Assembly: GCA_964424335.1 (NCBI GenBank)
Contig: CAYRIY010000008.1
Coordinates: forward strand, 1-61,577
DNA: 61,577 nucleotides
From: CAYRIY01 sp964424335
Lineage (GTDB): Bacteria > Bacillota > Limnochordia > DTU080 > RSA5
Direction: 5' to 3'
The position numbers and the translations under genes were made by a program. Position 1 is the first letter of the stretch; each line of letters opens with the position of its first letter. This document shows positions 33,920 to 42,270 of the stretch, piece after piece. The notes beneath the pieces are model-generated. The model was not told the origin of the DNA, searched no databases, and was given only the letters and a program-made list of their open reading frames with translations.

Positions 33920-35509
33920 CTACCACTCTACAAACCGCACATCTTTGAGGTAATCGAGGCCCCTGAGCCGCTCTTTGACCTCGTCGCTAAGGTGCGTGTC
34001 GATGCCGAGCACCATGACTGCGTAGGCCCCTACCTCTTTACGCCCGACCTGCATGAAGCCGATGTTCACGCCGTGTTCGCCAAGGAGCGTGCCAACGCTC
34101 CCGATGATCCCCGGGCGATCGATGTTGTACGCGACGAGCGCCCGGCCTTCCGTCGGCACGTTCACGGCGTTGCCGTCGATCTCGGTCAGGATCGGTGACG
34201 TCTCTCGAACGAGGCCGCCCGAGACCGACCGCTCCCGATCCCCCGACCGAAGCCGGACGGTGACGGGGTCGGCGCCTCCATTCGCGCCTTGCTCCTTGGT
34301 GACCGCGATGCGCATCTGGCGCTCGGCCGCCAATGTCCGAGCATTGACGTAGTTTACCTGCTCGATCAATATCGGGGCGAGCATTCCCTTGATGAGACCG
34401 GCCGTCAGCGCCTCTTCGTCGAATGCGGCGGCCTTGCCGCGGTAAATGATCTCGATCCGATTGAACTGGCCGCCAAAGACGTGTGTGATGAAATGGCCCA
34501 TTCGCTCGCAAAGCGTGAGGTATGGCGCAAGGCCGTCGACGCCCGCCGCCCGCAAGGCTGGGGCGTTGATCGCATTCGGCACGGGCTGACCTTGGAGCGC
34601 GCGCACGACGGCGTCGACCGTATCTACTGCGACGTTGATCTGCGCCTCGTGGGTCGATGCCCCCAGGTGCGGCGTCGCAATCACCTGCTCCAATGTGAGC
34701 AGCGGATTGTCAATCGGGGGTTCGTCGACGAAGACATCGAGCGCCGCCCCCGCCACTTTTCCGCTTACGATTGCATTGTACAGAGCGGTTTCGTCGATAA
34801 TGCCGCCTCTGGCACAGTTCACGATCCGCACGCCATCTTTCATGAGCTCAAACTCTTTGCTCGAGATGAGGCCGTTCGTCTCTTTGGTAAGAGGCGTGTG
34901 AACCGTGATGAAATCGGCCGCGCGGCAGATCTCTTCGACGGTAGCGACCGTCACGCCCAGCTTTTTCGCGCGGTCCTCGCTAATGAAGGGGTCGTAGCCC
35001 ATGATCTCCATGCCGAGGGCCGCCCCGCGCCGCGCGACCTCGCTTCCTACTCGGCCAAGCCCAAGCACGCCCAGGACCTTTCCTGCGAGTTGCACGCCCA
35101 CGTAGTGTTTGCGATCCCAGACCTTGTCCCGCACGAGGCGGGCGTAGCTTTGCGGTATCGACCTGGCGAGGGCCGCCATCATCGCGATCGTGTGCTCGGC
35201 GGTCGACACCGTATTCCCTTCGGGTGAGTTGATCACGGCAATGCCGCGCTTGGTTGCCGCATTGAGGTCGATGTTGTCGACGCCCACGCCCGCACGACCG
35301 ATCACGCGCAAAGACGTAGCTGCCTCGATCAACTCCCGGTCTACCCGAGTCGAGCTGCGGACGATCAACCCGTCGTACGCGCCAATGCGCGCTAAGAGCT
35401 CCTCGCGGCTCCACTCATGACCGAGCGTCACTTCGACGCCTTCGCTTGCGTTCAGGCGTTCGATACCTTCCTCTGCCAAAGAATCGCTTACGAGCACCCT
35501 TACAGCCAC
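33920..35509 (-). CDS. serA: D-3-phosphoglycerate dehydrogenase
   Basis: SerA oxidises 3-phosphoglycerate, the first serine step. The long form of about 529 residues has the substrate domain, the NAD domain (VLGLGRVGSEVARRGAALGM), the catalytic Arg region NCARGGIIDE and the His region TPHLGAST. An intervening domain and a C-terminal ACT domain (YNIDRPGIIGSVGTLLGEHG) follow. The start is uncertain. I chose the GTG at 35509, ten bases after GGAGG; another GTG lies three codons upstream. The gene overlaps the preceding aminotransferase by ten bases, which suggests the two act in one pathway. Confidence 0.94.
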   Translation of the reverse strand: MAVRVLVSDSLAEEGIERLNASEGVEVTLGHEWSREELLARIGAYDGLIVRSSTRVDRELIEAATSLRVIGRAGVGVDNIDLNAATKRGIAVINSPEGNTVSTAEHTIAMMAALARSIPQSYARLVRDKVWDRKHYVGVQLAGKVLGVLGLGRVGSEVARRGAALGMEIMGYDPFISEDRAKKLGVTVATVEEICRAADFITVHTPLTKETNGLISSKEFELMKDGVRIVNCARGGIIDETALYNAIVSGKVAGAALDVFVDEPPIDNPLLTLEQVIATPHLGASTHEAQINVAVDTVDAVVRALQGQPVPNAINAPALRAAGVDGLAPYLTLCERMGHFITHVFGGQFNRIEIIYRGKAAAFDEEALTAGLIKGMLAPILIEQVNYVNARTLAAERQMRIAVTKEQGANGGADPVTVRLRSGDRERSVSGGLVRETSPILTEIDGNAVNVPTEGRALVAYNIDRPGIIGSVGTLLGEHGVNIGFMQVGRKEVGAYAVMVLGIDTHLSDEVKERLRGLDYLKDVRFVEW

Positions 35510-36654
35510 GAGCGCCACACCTCCATCGCAGCGGTCGTTCCGCGGCCAAGGACGCCCCGGGCGCCGACCGCCTCCATCCCAAGCTCGACCGCAGCGAGCG
35601 TCGCCACCATGTCAAGGGGCGTTGCAGCGCCCATGTGCCCGATGCGAAATATCTCGCCCTTCAGCTCACCTTGACCGCCCGAGAGAACGACGCCGGTCCG
35701 CTCTTTCACGGCCTTTCGCATCGCCTCGATATCCACATTGCCGCCGCTTGCCGCGGTCAACGTCGGAGAAGCCCACCGATCGGAGACGTAGAGGCGAAAT
35801 CCGAGCGCGGCAAGTCCGGCCCGAACCATCTCTTTCATCAACTGGTGCCTCTTGAATCGGCGCTCTGCGCCCTCCTCCTCGAGCATGCAAAGGCTCTCTT
35901 GCAGGCCGCGCACGAGCGAAACCGCGGGCGTGTAGGGCGTCTCCCCGCCTCTGAGCGACTTTTGATACCGGAACCAATCGGCGTAGTACGCCCCTTTCGC
36001 ATTCGCTCTCGCCTTGGCCTTCTCCCAAGCTCGCTCGCCTACGGCTACAAACGCAAGGCCCGGCGGAAGCATCAAGCACTTTTGAGAGCCGGTGACCACG
36101 ACATCGACGCCCCACTCGTCCATCGGCAGCGGCGTCCCTCCGAGGCTGCTCACCGCATCGACGACCAGGACGACGCCTGCCGCACGCGCCTTGGCGGCCA
36201 GCCCTCGGATATCGTTCATGACTGCCGTGGACGACTCGTTTTGGGTCACAAAAGCGGTTCGCGCCTCGGGATGGTCTTTGAGCGCCTGCTCAAACACCGA
36301 AGGTTCCAGACCTTCGCCGTACGGGTACTCGACGACGATCGGCCGGGCCCCAAACGCCTCGACGATCTCAACCCAGCGCTCCCCAAACTTCCCACCGACC
36401 GCGACCACGCACGGCTCGCCGGGCGCGAGTAGATTGGAGACGGCGGATTCCATTCCCAAAGTGCCCGAACCGGCCATGACGAGCACATCGGAGGAGGTGA
36501 CGAAGAGGCGTTTGAGGCCCTCTTGCACCTCTTTGAAAATCTTCACGAAGTCCGAGCTCCGGTGCCCGATCATCGGCTGTGCGATCGCGCTGATGACGCG
36601 CTCCGGAACTGGCGTAGGTCCCGGAATTCTAAGCAACTTGTCTCCCGAAAACAA
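35500..36654 (-). CDS. Class V aminotransferase, possible phosphoserine or serine-type aminotransferase
   Basis: This fold-type I PLP enzyme of 384 residues starts RIPGPTPVPERVISAI and carries the PLP Lys in VTGSQKCLMLPPG near residue 190. It belongs to the alanine-glyoxylate/serine-pyruvate group rather than classical SerC. Because its end overlaps serA, the likely job is to transaminate 3-phosphohydroxypyruvate to phosphoserine, which is inference. The TTG start has GGGGGAGG five bases upstream. A GC-rich hairpin separates it from ilvC. Confidence 0.85.
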   Translation of the reverse strand: MFSGDKLLRIPGPTPVPERVISAIAQPMIGHRSSDFVKIFKEVQEGLKRLFVTSSDVLVMAGSGTLGMESAVSNLLAPGEPCVVAVGGKFGERWVEIVEAFGARPIVVEYPYGEGLEPSVFEQALKDHPEARTAFVTQNESSTAVMNDIRGLAAKARAAGVVLVVDAVSSLGGTPLPMDEWGVDVVVTGSQKCLMLPPGLAFVAVGERAWEKAKARANAKGAYYADWFRYQKSLRGGETPYTPAVSLVRGLQESLCMLEEEGAERRFKRHQLMKEMVRAGLAALGFRLYVSDRWASPTLTAASGGNVDIEAMRKAVKERTGVVLSGGQGELKGEIFRIGHMGAATPLDMVATLAAVELGMEAVGARGVLGRGTTAAMEVWRSWL

Positions 36655-36687
36655 ATGGGCCTCCCCCTACGGCAACCGGCCTATCAA

Positions 36688-36716
36688 GGCGGCGCCGGTT
36701 TGCCGGCGGCGCCGCC
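36688..36716 (-). terminator. GC-rich hairpin between ilvC and the class V aminotransferase gene
   Basis: GGCGGCGCC pairs with GGCGCCGCC across an 11-base loop. No real T run follows on either strand, so it may only reduce read-through or protect the upstream RNA end. Confidence 0.4.
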
Positions 36717-36766
36717 TAGGTTTGATCATGAATTCAGCTTACAAATGAGCTTTGAGAAAGGCGGCG

Positions 36767-37774
36767 CTAGTTCGCCGCGTCCGGCCCCTTGATCCAAGGC
36801 ATCATGCTGCGCAGTTCCTTGCCGACCTTTTCGATCAAGTGCTCCTGCTCGCGCTTTCTGATCGCCTTGAACGTCGGCAGGTTTGCCTGGTTCTCGAGGA
36901 TCCACTCCCGAGCAAAGCGGCCCGACTGGATGTCCTCGAGGACGCGCTTCATCTCGGCCCGCACCTCATCGTTGATGATCCGCTTGCCGACCGTGATATC
37001 GCCATACTCGGCGGTATCCGAGATCGAGTAGCGCATGTAGCTGATGCCGCCCTCGTAGATCAAGTCGACGATGAGCTTGAGTTCGTGGAGGCACTCGAAG
37101 TAGGCGGCTTCAGGCTGATAACCTGCCTCCACCAGGGTTTCGAAACCTGCTCGGATCAGCTCGGAGACGCCGCCGCAGAGCACGACCTGCTCTCCGAAGA
37201 GGTCGGTCTCCGTCTCTTCGACGAACGTCGTTTCGATGACGCCCGCCCTGGTGCACCCAATCCCTTTGGCGTAGGCGAGCGCGTAATCTTTGGCGCGGCC
37301 GCTCGCATCCTGATGCACGGCGACAAGGCCAGGCACACCGGCGCCCTCGACGTACATGCGGCGGACGAGGTGACCGGGGCTCTTGGGAGCGACCATAAAG
37401 ACGTCGACGCCCTCAGGAGGTACGATTTGATGGAAGTGGATGTTGAATCCGTGGGAGAATACGAGGCTCTTCCCCTCGGTAAGGTGAGGAGCGATGTCGC
37501 TTTCGTACACCTTGGGCTGCGCCTGGTCCGGCACGAGTAAGACGATGATGTCCGCTGCTTGGGCTGCCTCAGATGCGGAGACGGGCTCAAATCCGTCTGC
37601 CTTGGCGAGCCGGTAGTTGGCGCTTCCGGGTCGGTTGGCGACGATCACATCGATGCCGGAATCACGCAGGTTTTGCGCGTGAGCGTGACCTTGACTGCCG
37701 TACCCGATGATCGCCACCTTTTTGCCGGAAAAGAGGCCCAAATCTGCGTCGCTGTCATAGTACATCTTTGCCAT
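36767..37774 (-). CDS. ilvC: Ketol-acid reductoisomerase, class I
   Basis: The enzyme isomerises and reduces acetolactate or acetohydroxybutyrate. The 335-residue length is the short class I form. The Rossmann site GYGSQGHAHAQNL is followed by the cofactor loop NRPGSANYRLA; the Arg and first Ser that bind the NADPH phosphate are present, while a second Ser common in the loop is Asn. Metal ligands lie in the C-terminal knotted domain (DLIYEGG, with Glu and Asp in FVEETETDLFGEQ). I chose the ATG at 37774, nine bases after AAAAGGGGA; a frame extending to 37822 is not conserved. Confidence 0.95.
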   Translation of the reverse strand: MAKMYYDSDADLGLFSGKKVAIIGYGSQGHAHAQNLRDSGIDVIVANRPGSANYRLAKADGFEPVSASEAAQAADIIVLLVPDQAQPKVYESDIAPHLTEGKSLVFSHGFNIHFHQIVPPEGVDVFMVAPKSPGHLVRRMYVEGAGVPGLVAVHQDASGRAKDYALAYAKGIGCTRAGVIETTFVEETETDLFGEQVVLCGGVSELIRAGFETLVEAGYQPEAAYFECLHELKLIVDLIYEGGISYMRYSISDTAEYGDITVGKRIINDEVRAEMKRVLEDIQSGRFAREWILENQANLPTFKAIRKREQEHLIEKVGKELRSMMPWIKGPDAAN

Positions 37775-37872
37775 CTCAACTTGTCCCCTTTTTGATTGCT
37801 CTTTGATGGTCATTCGAACCATTTTCTAAGAGCCGTGATTTCGTGTCGCCGGTCTTTTAGGTCAAGCTTGAA

Positions 37873-37994
37873 GCCCCTCCGACAAATCGGAGGGGCCGGT
37901 GGTTTTACAAGCGTAAAAACCCCAAAAGCCGTCGTTTTCGAAAGGTCCGAATGTCTAGCTCGCACATCGCCGGGCAAGGCCGCATTTTGCGGCC
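37873..37994 (-). other. Cluster of three hairpins between ilvN and ilvC
   Basis: The 226-base gap holds GGCCGC/GCGGCC (37978-37994), GGTTTTAC/GTAAAAACC (37901-37921) and a perfect 10-bp stem GCCCCTCCGA/TCGGAGGGGC with a 4-base loop (37873-37896). None is followed by a T run on the minus strand. They may mark RNA processing or set the relative amounts of ilvBN and ilvC. Confidence 0.55.
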
Positions 37995-38000
37995 ATCCCG

Positions 38001-38516
38001 TCAGGCCGTTGCGGTCGCGCCGCGCTGCACCGGCTCGGGCCTTGTTCCCCGAGCCATGGCGATCTTGCCCGTACGGACGAGCTCTTTGATGCCGAAGGGC
38101 CGGAGCATGCGCACCATCGCATTCACTTTGCCTTCGTCACCCGTCACCTCGACGATCACCGACCGCTCGCTCACGTCGACGATCTTTGCCCTGAAAATGT
38201 CGACGATCTGCAGTATTTCAGCCCGATTGCCGGCGTCGGCCGTCACCTTGATCATGGCGAGTTCCCGGTCGACCATGTCGTCATGGGTGAGGTCGCTTAC
38301 CTTCAAGACCTCGATCAACTTGTGCACATTCTTGGTGATCTGCTCGACGTTGACCTTTTCTCCATCGACGACGATGGTCATGCGCGAGATCGAAGGATCC
38401 TCGGTCTCGCCTACGGCGATGCTTTCGATGTTGTACCCCCTGCGGCTAAAGAGGCCCGCGACGCGTGCGAGGACGCCAGGTTGATTTTCTACGAGGATGG
38501 ATAGCGTGTGCTTCAC
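38001..38516 (-). CDS. ilvN: Acetolactate synthase small (regulatory) subunit
   Basis: The 171-residue regulatory subunit starts with an ACT domain (KHTLSILVENQPGVLARVAG) that binds valine or related effectors in the family, followed by the C-terminal activation domain. The GTG start overlaps the ilvB stop (GTGA), with AAGGGGAG nine bases upstream, so synthesis of the two subunits is coupled. A longer upstream frame is a shadow of ilvB. Confidence 0.95.
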   Translation of the reverse strand: MKHTLSILVENQPGVLARVAGLFSRRGYNIESIAVGETEDPSISRMTIVVDGEKVNVEQITKNVHKLIEVLKVSDLTHDDMVDRELAMIKVTADAGNRAEILQIVDIFRAKIVDVSERSVIVEVTGDEGKVNAMVRMLRPFGIKELVRTGKIAMARGTRPEPVQRGATATA

Positions 38517-40252
38517 GAGTCGAGTCTCCCCTTCTTGCCGATCATGTCGGCGACGCTCTTGCCTGCGGGAATCATCGGCAGGACGCACTCTTCTTCGTCG
38601 ACGTGAATGTCGATCAAGACAGGTCCGTCGATACTCGCCGCCTTCTCCAATGTCGCACGGAGCTCCTCGGGCTTTGTGCACCGCAGGCCCGGCACGTCGT
38701 AGGCCTCCGCGAGCTTGACGAAATCCGGATTGTCATGCAGATCCGAATGTGAGTAGCGCCTGTTGAACATGAGCTCTTGCCACTGGCGCACCATCCCCAA
38801 GTAGAAGTTGTTGATGATCGCAATCTTGACGGGGACGTTGTAATTTTTGGCCGTCGAAAGCTCCTGGGCCGTCATTTGGAAACCGCCGTCTCCAGTGATC
38901 GACCAGACCTGCAGGTCCGGCCGTGCGAAGGCAGCTCCGACCGCCGCCGGAAAGCCGTACCCCATCGTGCCAAGTCCGCCGGATGAGATGTGCCGACGCG
39001 GCTCGGCAAACTTGTAATACTGGGCAAGCCACATCTGGTGTTGGCCAACGTCCGCCGTACAGATCGCCTGGCCCTTGGTCACATGGTAGATCTCTTCGAT
39101 CACCCGCTGTGGGCTGATCACGCCGGGCTTTTCAAAGTAGACGAGCGGATACTCCCGCTTCCACTCCTCGATTTGAGCGAGCCACTCGTCTTCGCGCTTT
39201 TCGCGCACCTTTTCGACGAGCGACTGCAGGACCGACTTGCAGTCGCCGACGATCGGAATGTCCGCAACCCGGTTTTTTCCGATCTCGGCGGGGTCGATGT
39301 CGATGTGGATCACTTTGGCGTGGGGCGCAAACTTGCTCAAATCGCCGGTGACCCGGTCGTCAAAGCGCGCCCCCACGGCGATGAGCAGGTCCGCCTCGTT
39401 GACGGCGTAGTTGGCGTACACCGTGCCGTGCATGCCGAGCATGCCCAGGGAGAGCGGATGATCGCCGGGGAAGCAGCCAAGCCCCATCAGCGTCATCGTC
39501 GTTGGGAGGCTCGCCTTCTCTGCCAGCATCCGGAGTTCTTCGGACGCCTCGCTCGCGACCACGCCGCCCCCGGCGTAGAGCACGGGCCGCTTGGCGGCGC
39601 CGATCGCCCGCGCCGCCTCGAGGATTTGCCTGATGTGACCGCGGGTGGTCGGCCGATACCCTTTCAAATCGACCGTCTGGGGGTACTCAAACTCGATTTC
39701 CTCGAGTGATACGTCCTTTGGAATATCGACCAACACCGGACCGGGACGGCCGGTCTTTGCGATGTGGAACGCCTCTTTGATGACACGAGGCAGATCCTTG
39801 GCATCGCGCACGAGGAAGTTGTGCTTGGTGATCGGCAAGGTAATCCCCGTGATGTCCGCCTCTTGGAAGGCGTCCGACCCGATCGCGGCCGTAGAGACGT
39901 TGCCCGTGAACGCGACCATCGGGATCGAGTCCATCCACGCCGTGGCAAGGCCCGTCACCAAGTTAGTGGCGCCGGGTCCTGACGTCGCGAGGCAAACGCC
40001 CGGCTTTCCCGTCGCTCGGGCGTAACCGTCGGCCATGTGCGCCGCGCCTTGCTCGTGACGAACGAGAATGTGCCTGACCTTGCCCTCGTAAAGCGAATCG
40101 TAGATCGGAAGCAATACACCTCCGGGGTAGCCGAAAATGACGTCGACACCTTCGGCCAGTAAGCACTCCACAAACGCGTCCGCCGCCTTCATACGTACCG
40201 GGGCGGCCTTTCGCACACTCTCGTCTTTCCTGGCCCATTCCACTGCCGCCAT
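38513..40252 (-). CDS. ilvB: Acetolactate synthase large (catalytic) subunit
   Basis: This ThDP enzyme makes acetolactate or acetohydroxybutyrate. It is 579 residues long. The catalytic Glu is in VRHEQGAAHMADGYAR, and the ThDP-binding motif runs from GDGGFQM to NNFYLG near residue 460. FAD-domain features lie in the middle. I chose the ATG at 40252, eight bases after GGAGGG; an ATG at 40276 precedes that site. It is the first gene after the T-box leader at 40329-40695, which should tie expression to leucine supply. Confidence 0.96.
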   Translation of the reverse strand: MAAVEWARKDESVRKAAPVRMKAADAFVECLLAEGVDVIFGYPGGVLLPIYDSLYEGKVRHILVRHEQGAAHMADGYARATGKPGVCLATSGPGATNLVTGLATAWMDSIPMVAFTGNVSTAAIGSDAFQEADITGITLPITKHNFLVRDAKDLPRVIKEAFHIAKTGRPGPVLVDIPKDVSLEEIEFEYPQTVDLKGYRPTTRGHIRQILEAARAIGAAKRPVLYAGGGVVASEASEELRMLAEKASLPTTMTLMGLGCFPGDHPLSLGMLGMHGTVYANYAVNEADLLIAVGARFDDRVTGDLSKFAPHAKVIHIDIDPAEIGKNRVADIPIVGDCKSVLQSLVEKVREKREDEWLAQIEEWKREYPLVYFEKPGVISPQRVIEEIYHVTKGQAICTADVGQHQMWLAQYYKFAEPRRHISSGGLGTMGYGFPAAVGAAFARPDLQVWSITGDGGFQMTAQELSTAKNYNVPVKIAIINNFYLGMVRQWQELMFNRRYSHSDLHDNPDFVKLAEAYDVPGLRCTKPEELRATLEKAASIDGPVLIDIHVDEEECVLPMIPAGKSVADMIGKKGRLDS

Positions 40253-40328
40253 TTGTAAATCCCTCCGAAAATCCATCTTCTACGATCCGCACGACTCGTT
40301 GTTCAACGTTATTCAGGGCCCAATAATG

Positions 40329-40695
40329 AAAAAACCCTCGATCCTCGGCAAATACGATTCACCAGGGACGAGAGGTCTTTTACAAAGGAACCTTTCGCGG
40401 TACCACCCGACTTCGCCGACGCCTCACGGCGGCGGCCTCGGCGCTTGCACGACGAATCACTCGTCGACAAGCTGGTACGTTAACGGGTACCGCGTCCCAC
40501 ACTGCAACGTGTATGGACTTGACCGGCCTAGTCTACTTGGCGAGCGCCTCGACCGCGGACACCCCGAGGCAGCGCCCGGCTTTCGACCGGCTGCTCAGAA
40601 GCGAGTTCGACAGGGGTCGGCGCCGGCTCTCACCAATGCCCGGCTCGCTAGGGACCGACGTTTACACCGCCTACTACTCTTCGTCATCGCGTTTA
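40329..40695 (-). promoter_or_regulatory. T-box leader of ilvB, probable leucine (CUC) specifier
   Basis: On the minus strand the leader has the stem I elements GAAGAGTAGTA, AGCGAG, a GGTG distal loop, and the specifier region GAA-CTC-G before the returning stem CTTC. This points to CTC (Leu) at 40605-40603, the codon also read by the Bacillus ilv-leu T-box. The T-box sequence GGGTGGTACCGCG is at 40408-40396. A terminator hairpin ending in six T residues lies at 40329-40375. Uncharged tRNA(Leu) should favour the antiterminator and expression of ilvB and downstream genes. Confidence 0.9.
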
Positions 40696-40735
40696 TCGCA
40701 TATTGACCGTTGGATACCTTTGTAGTATCGGCTTT

Positions 40736-40765
40736 AGAATATCGAAGTCTCGATCCCAATGTCAA
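40736..40765 (-). promoter_or_regulatory. Promoter of the ilvB T-box transcript
   Basis: On the minus strand a perfect TTGACA and TATTCT are separated by 18 bases. The predicted start is about 35 bases before the stem I region of the T-box. Confidence 0.65.
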
Positions 40766-40815
40766 GGATTTTCGTCACTTTGCCTGTTCTTGTGAGCGCG
40801 GCTGATTCGTCCCAA

Positions 40816-41238
40816 TTAATACCTCTTCTTGAGGACGCCTTCGAGTCTGCGTCCAAAAGCCGCGGCGTCGCTTTTCGAACTTAGGCTGGCAAAGTCTTGC
40901 ACCCAAGCGCCTTGACGCTCAAGGAGCGCCATCAGCCGCCTCTGGGCCTTACCGACGCCGAAGAGACCGCCCGAAACGAAGACCGCCGCTTGCTTGCCTT
41001 CCAATCGGCTGCAGCGCCGCACCGATGAATCGACATCTTCGGCAAAGCGCCCGCCAAACAGGCCGAGCACCGGGGAGCCGACGCAAATGAGGTCGTACGG
41101 CGCAGTTACGATAGTGTCCGAGCCCGTGCGGGCCTCCATGAGCTGCACGTCGACGGATGCTGCGCGCAAACCCTCGGCCACCGCCTGCGCGAGCTGGGTA
41201 ATCTTTGGAGTGCTGCTGTAGATGATCAACGCTCGCAC
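40816..41238 (-). CDS. Flavodoxin-like protein
   Basis: The product of about 140 residues starts RALIIYSSTPKITQLAQAVAEGL, an FMN-phosphate-loop pattern, followed by DLICVGSPVLGLFGGRFAEDV and VFVSGGLFGVG, as in short flavodoxins or flavodoxin-domain proteins. The P-loop has SSTPKIT in place of the usual T/SxTGNT, so FMN binding is not certain. The start is unclear. I chose GTG at 41238 with GGAGG 13 bases upstream; TTG at 41277 overlaps the prs stop but lacks a site. It is last in the tandem T-box operon. Its redox partner is unknown. Confidence 0.72.
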   Translation of the reverse strand: MRALIIYSSTPKITQLAQAVAEGLRAASVDVQLMEARTGSDTIVTAPYDLICVGSPVLGLFGGRFAEDVDSSVRRCSRLEGKQAAVFVSGGLFGVGKAQRRLMALLERQGAWVQDFASLSSKSDAAAFGRRLEGVLKKRY

Positions 41239-41273
41239 AGCCGATCCATCGCCTCCGGTCTCTATAGCATTGA

Positions 41274-42242
41274 TCAAAAGCCGAAACTGCTCTGCCCTGC
41301 TGGAACTTCAAAAAGCGTGCTCAACGATCCTCCCGAATGGATCCGGGAAATCGCCTCCGCAAAGAGCGGCGCAACCGATAATACCGTGATGATCGGATGC
41401 TGCTTGCCATAGGAGATCGGCAAGGAATTGGTGACGACAAGTTCCTTGAGGCCGACCGAGTGGAGGCGTTCGGCCGCGTTTCCGGACAAAACGGCGTGCG
41501 TTACGGACGCATACACCTCGCGGGCTCCGTGGCCGGTCACTGTCCGGACGGCCTGCGCCAGCGAGCCCCCCGAACTCACTTCGTCATCGACGATGAGCGC
41601 TCGCATCCCCTTTACGTCCCCGATCAAGTGGTCTGCGACCGCGTTTTCGTCATTGCCGACGCGCCTTTTGTCTATGATCGCCATCGGCGCCTTGAGAAGA
41701 TCCGCGTACGAGCGGGCCATCTTGGCACGTCCCGCATCGGGGGCGACGACGACGAGGTCATTCCATTCCCGCTTTCTAAAGTGTTCCGCCATGATCGGTA
41801 TCGCGGTCAAATGGTCGACCGGAATCCGAAAAAACCCTTGGATCTGTGCGGCGTGGAGGTCCATGGTCAGGATGCGGTTGGTGCCGGCCACTTCGAGCAC
41901 GTCAGCGATGAGCCGTGCGGTGATGGGAATGCGCGGCTGATCCTTTTTGTCTGAGCGCGCGTAAGGAAAATAAGGGACGACTGCCGTGATCCGCCGGATC
42001 GAAGCCCGCTTGAGGGCGTCGATCATGATCAGGAGCTCCATGAATCCGTCGTTTACCGGATGGCAAGACGGCTGAATGACGTAGACATCATCTTCTCGGA
42101 CGTTCTCGTTGATCTTGACGAACGTGTTGTCGTTGCTGAACTTGAAAATATCCGCAGCTCCCAGGTTTACGCCCAGGTGCCGACAGACCTCGCGGGCAAA
42201 CTCGGGGTGAGCGCGACCCGAAAAGACCTTGAGGTTGAACAC
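41274..42242 (-). CDS. prs: Ribose-phosphate pyrophosphokinase, divergent form
   Basis: The enzyme makes PRPP from ribose 5-phosphate and ATP. The 322-residue protein keeps the ATP-site segment YARSDKKDQPRIPITA, the metal His in MDLHAAQIQGFF and the flexible-loop IDKRR. The ribose-5-phosphate loop, normally close to DDIIDTAGT, reads DDEVSSGGS, and the preceding VVAPDAGRAKMAR also differs from the standard form. It is therefore probably a paralogue. A standard prs gene is expected elsewhere, which is inference. The GTG start follows AGGGGG by eight bases. It lies between a class I aminotransferase and a flavodoxin-like gene under T-box control. Confidence 0.85.
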   Translation of the reverse strand: MFNLKVFSGRAHPEFAREVCRHLGVNLGAADIFKFSNDNTFVKINENVREDDVYVIQPSCHPVNDGFMELLIMIDALKRASIRRITAVVPYFPYARSDKKDQPRIPITARLIADVLEVAGTNRILTMDLHAAQIQGFFRIPVDHLTAIPIMAEHFRKREWNDLVVVAPDAGRAKMARSYADLLKAPMAIIDKRRVGNDENAVADHLIGDVKGMRALIVDDEVSSGGSLAQAVRTVTGHGAREVYASVTHAVLSGNAAERLHSVGLKELVVTNSLPISYGKQHPIITVLSVAPLFAEAISRIHSGGSLSTLFEVPAGQSSFGF

Positions 42243-42270
42243 GGCACGGCCCCCTAGGTTTTACGTTCGC

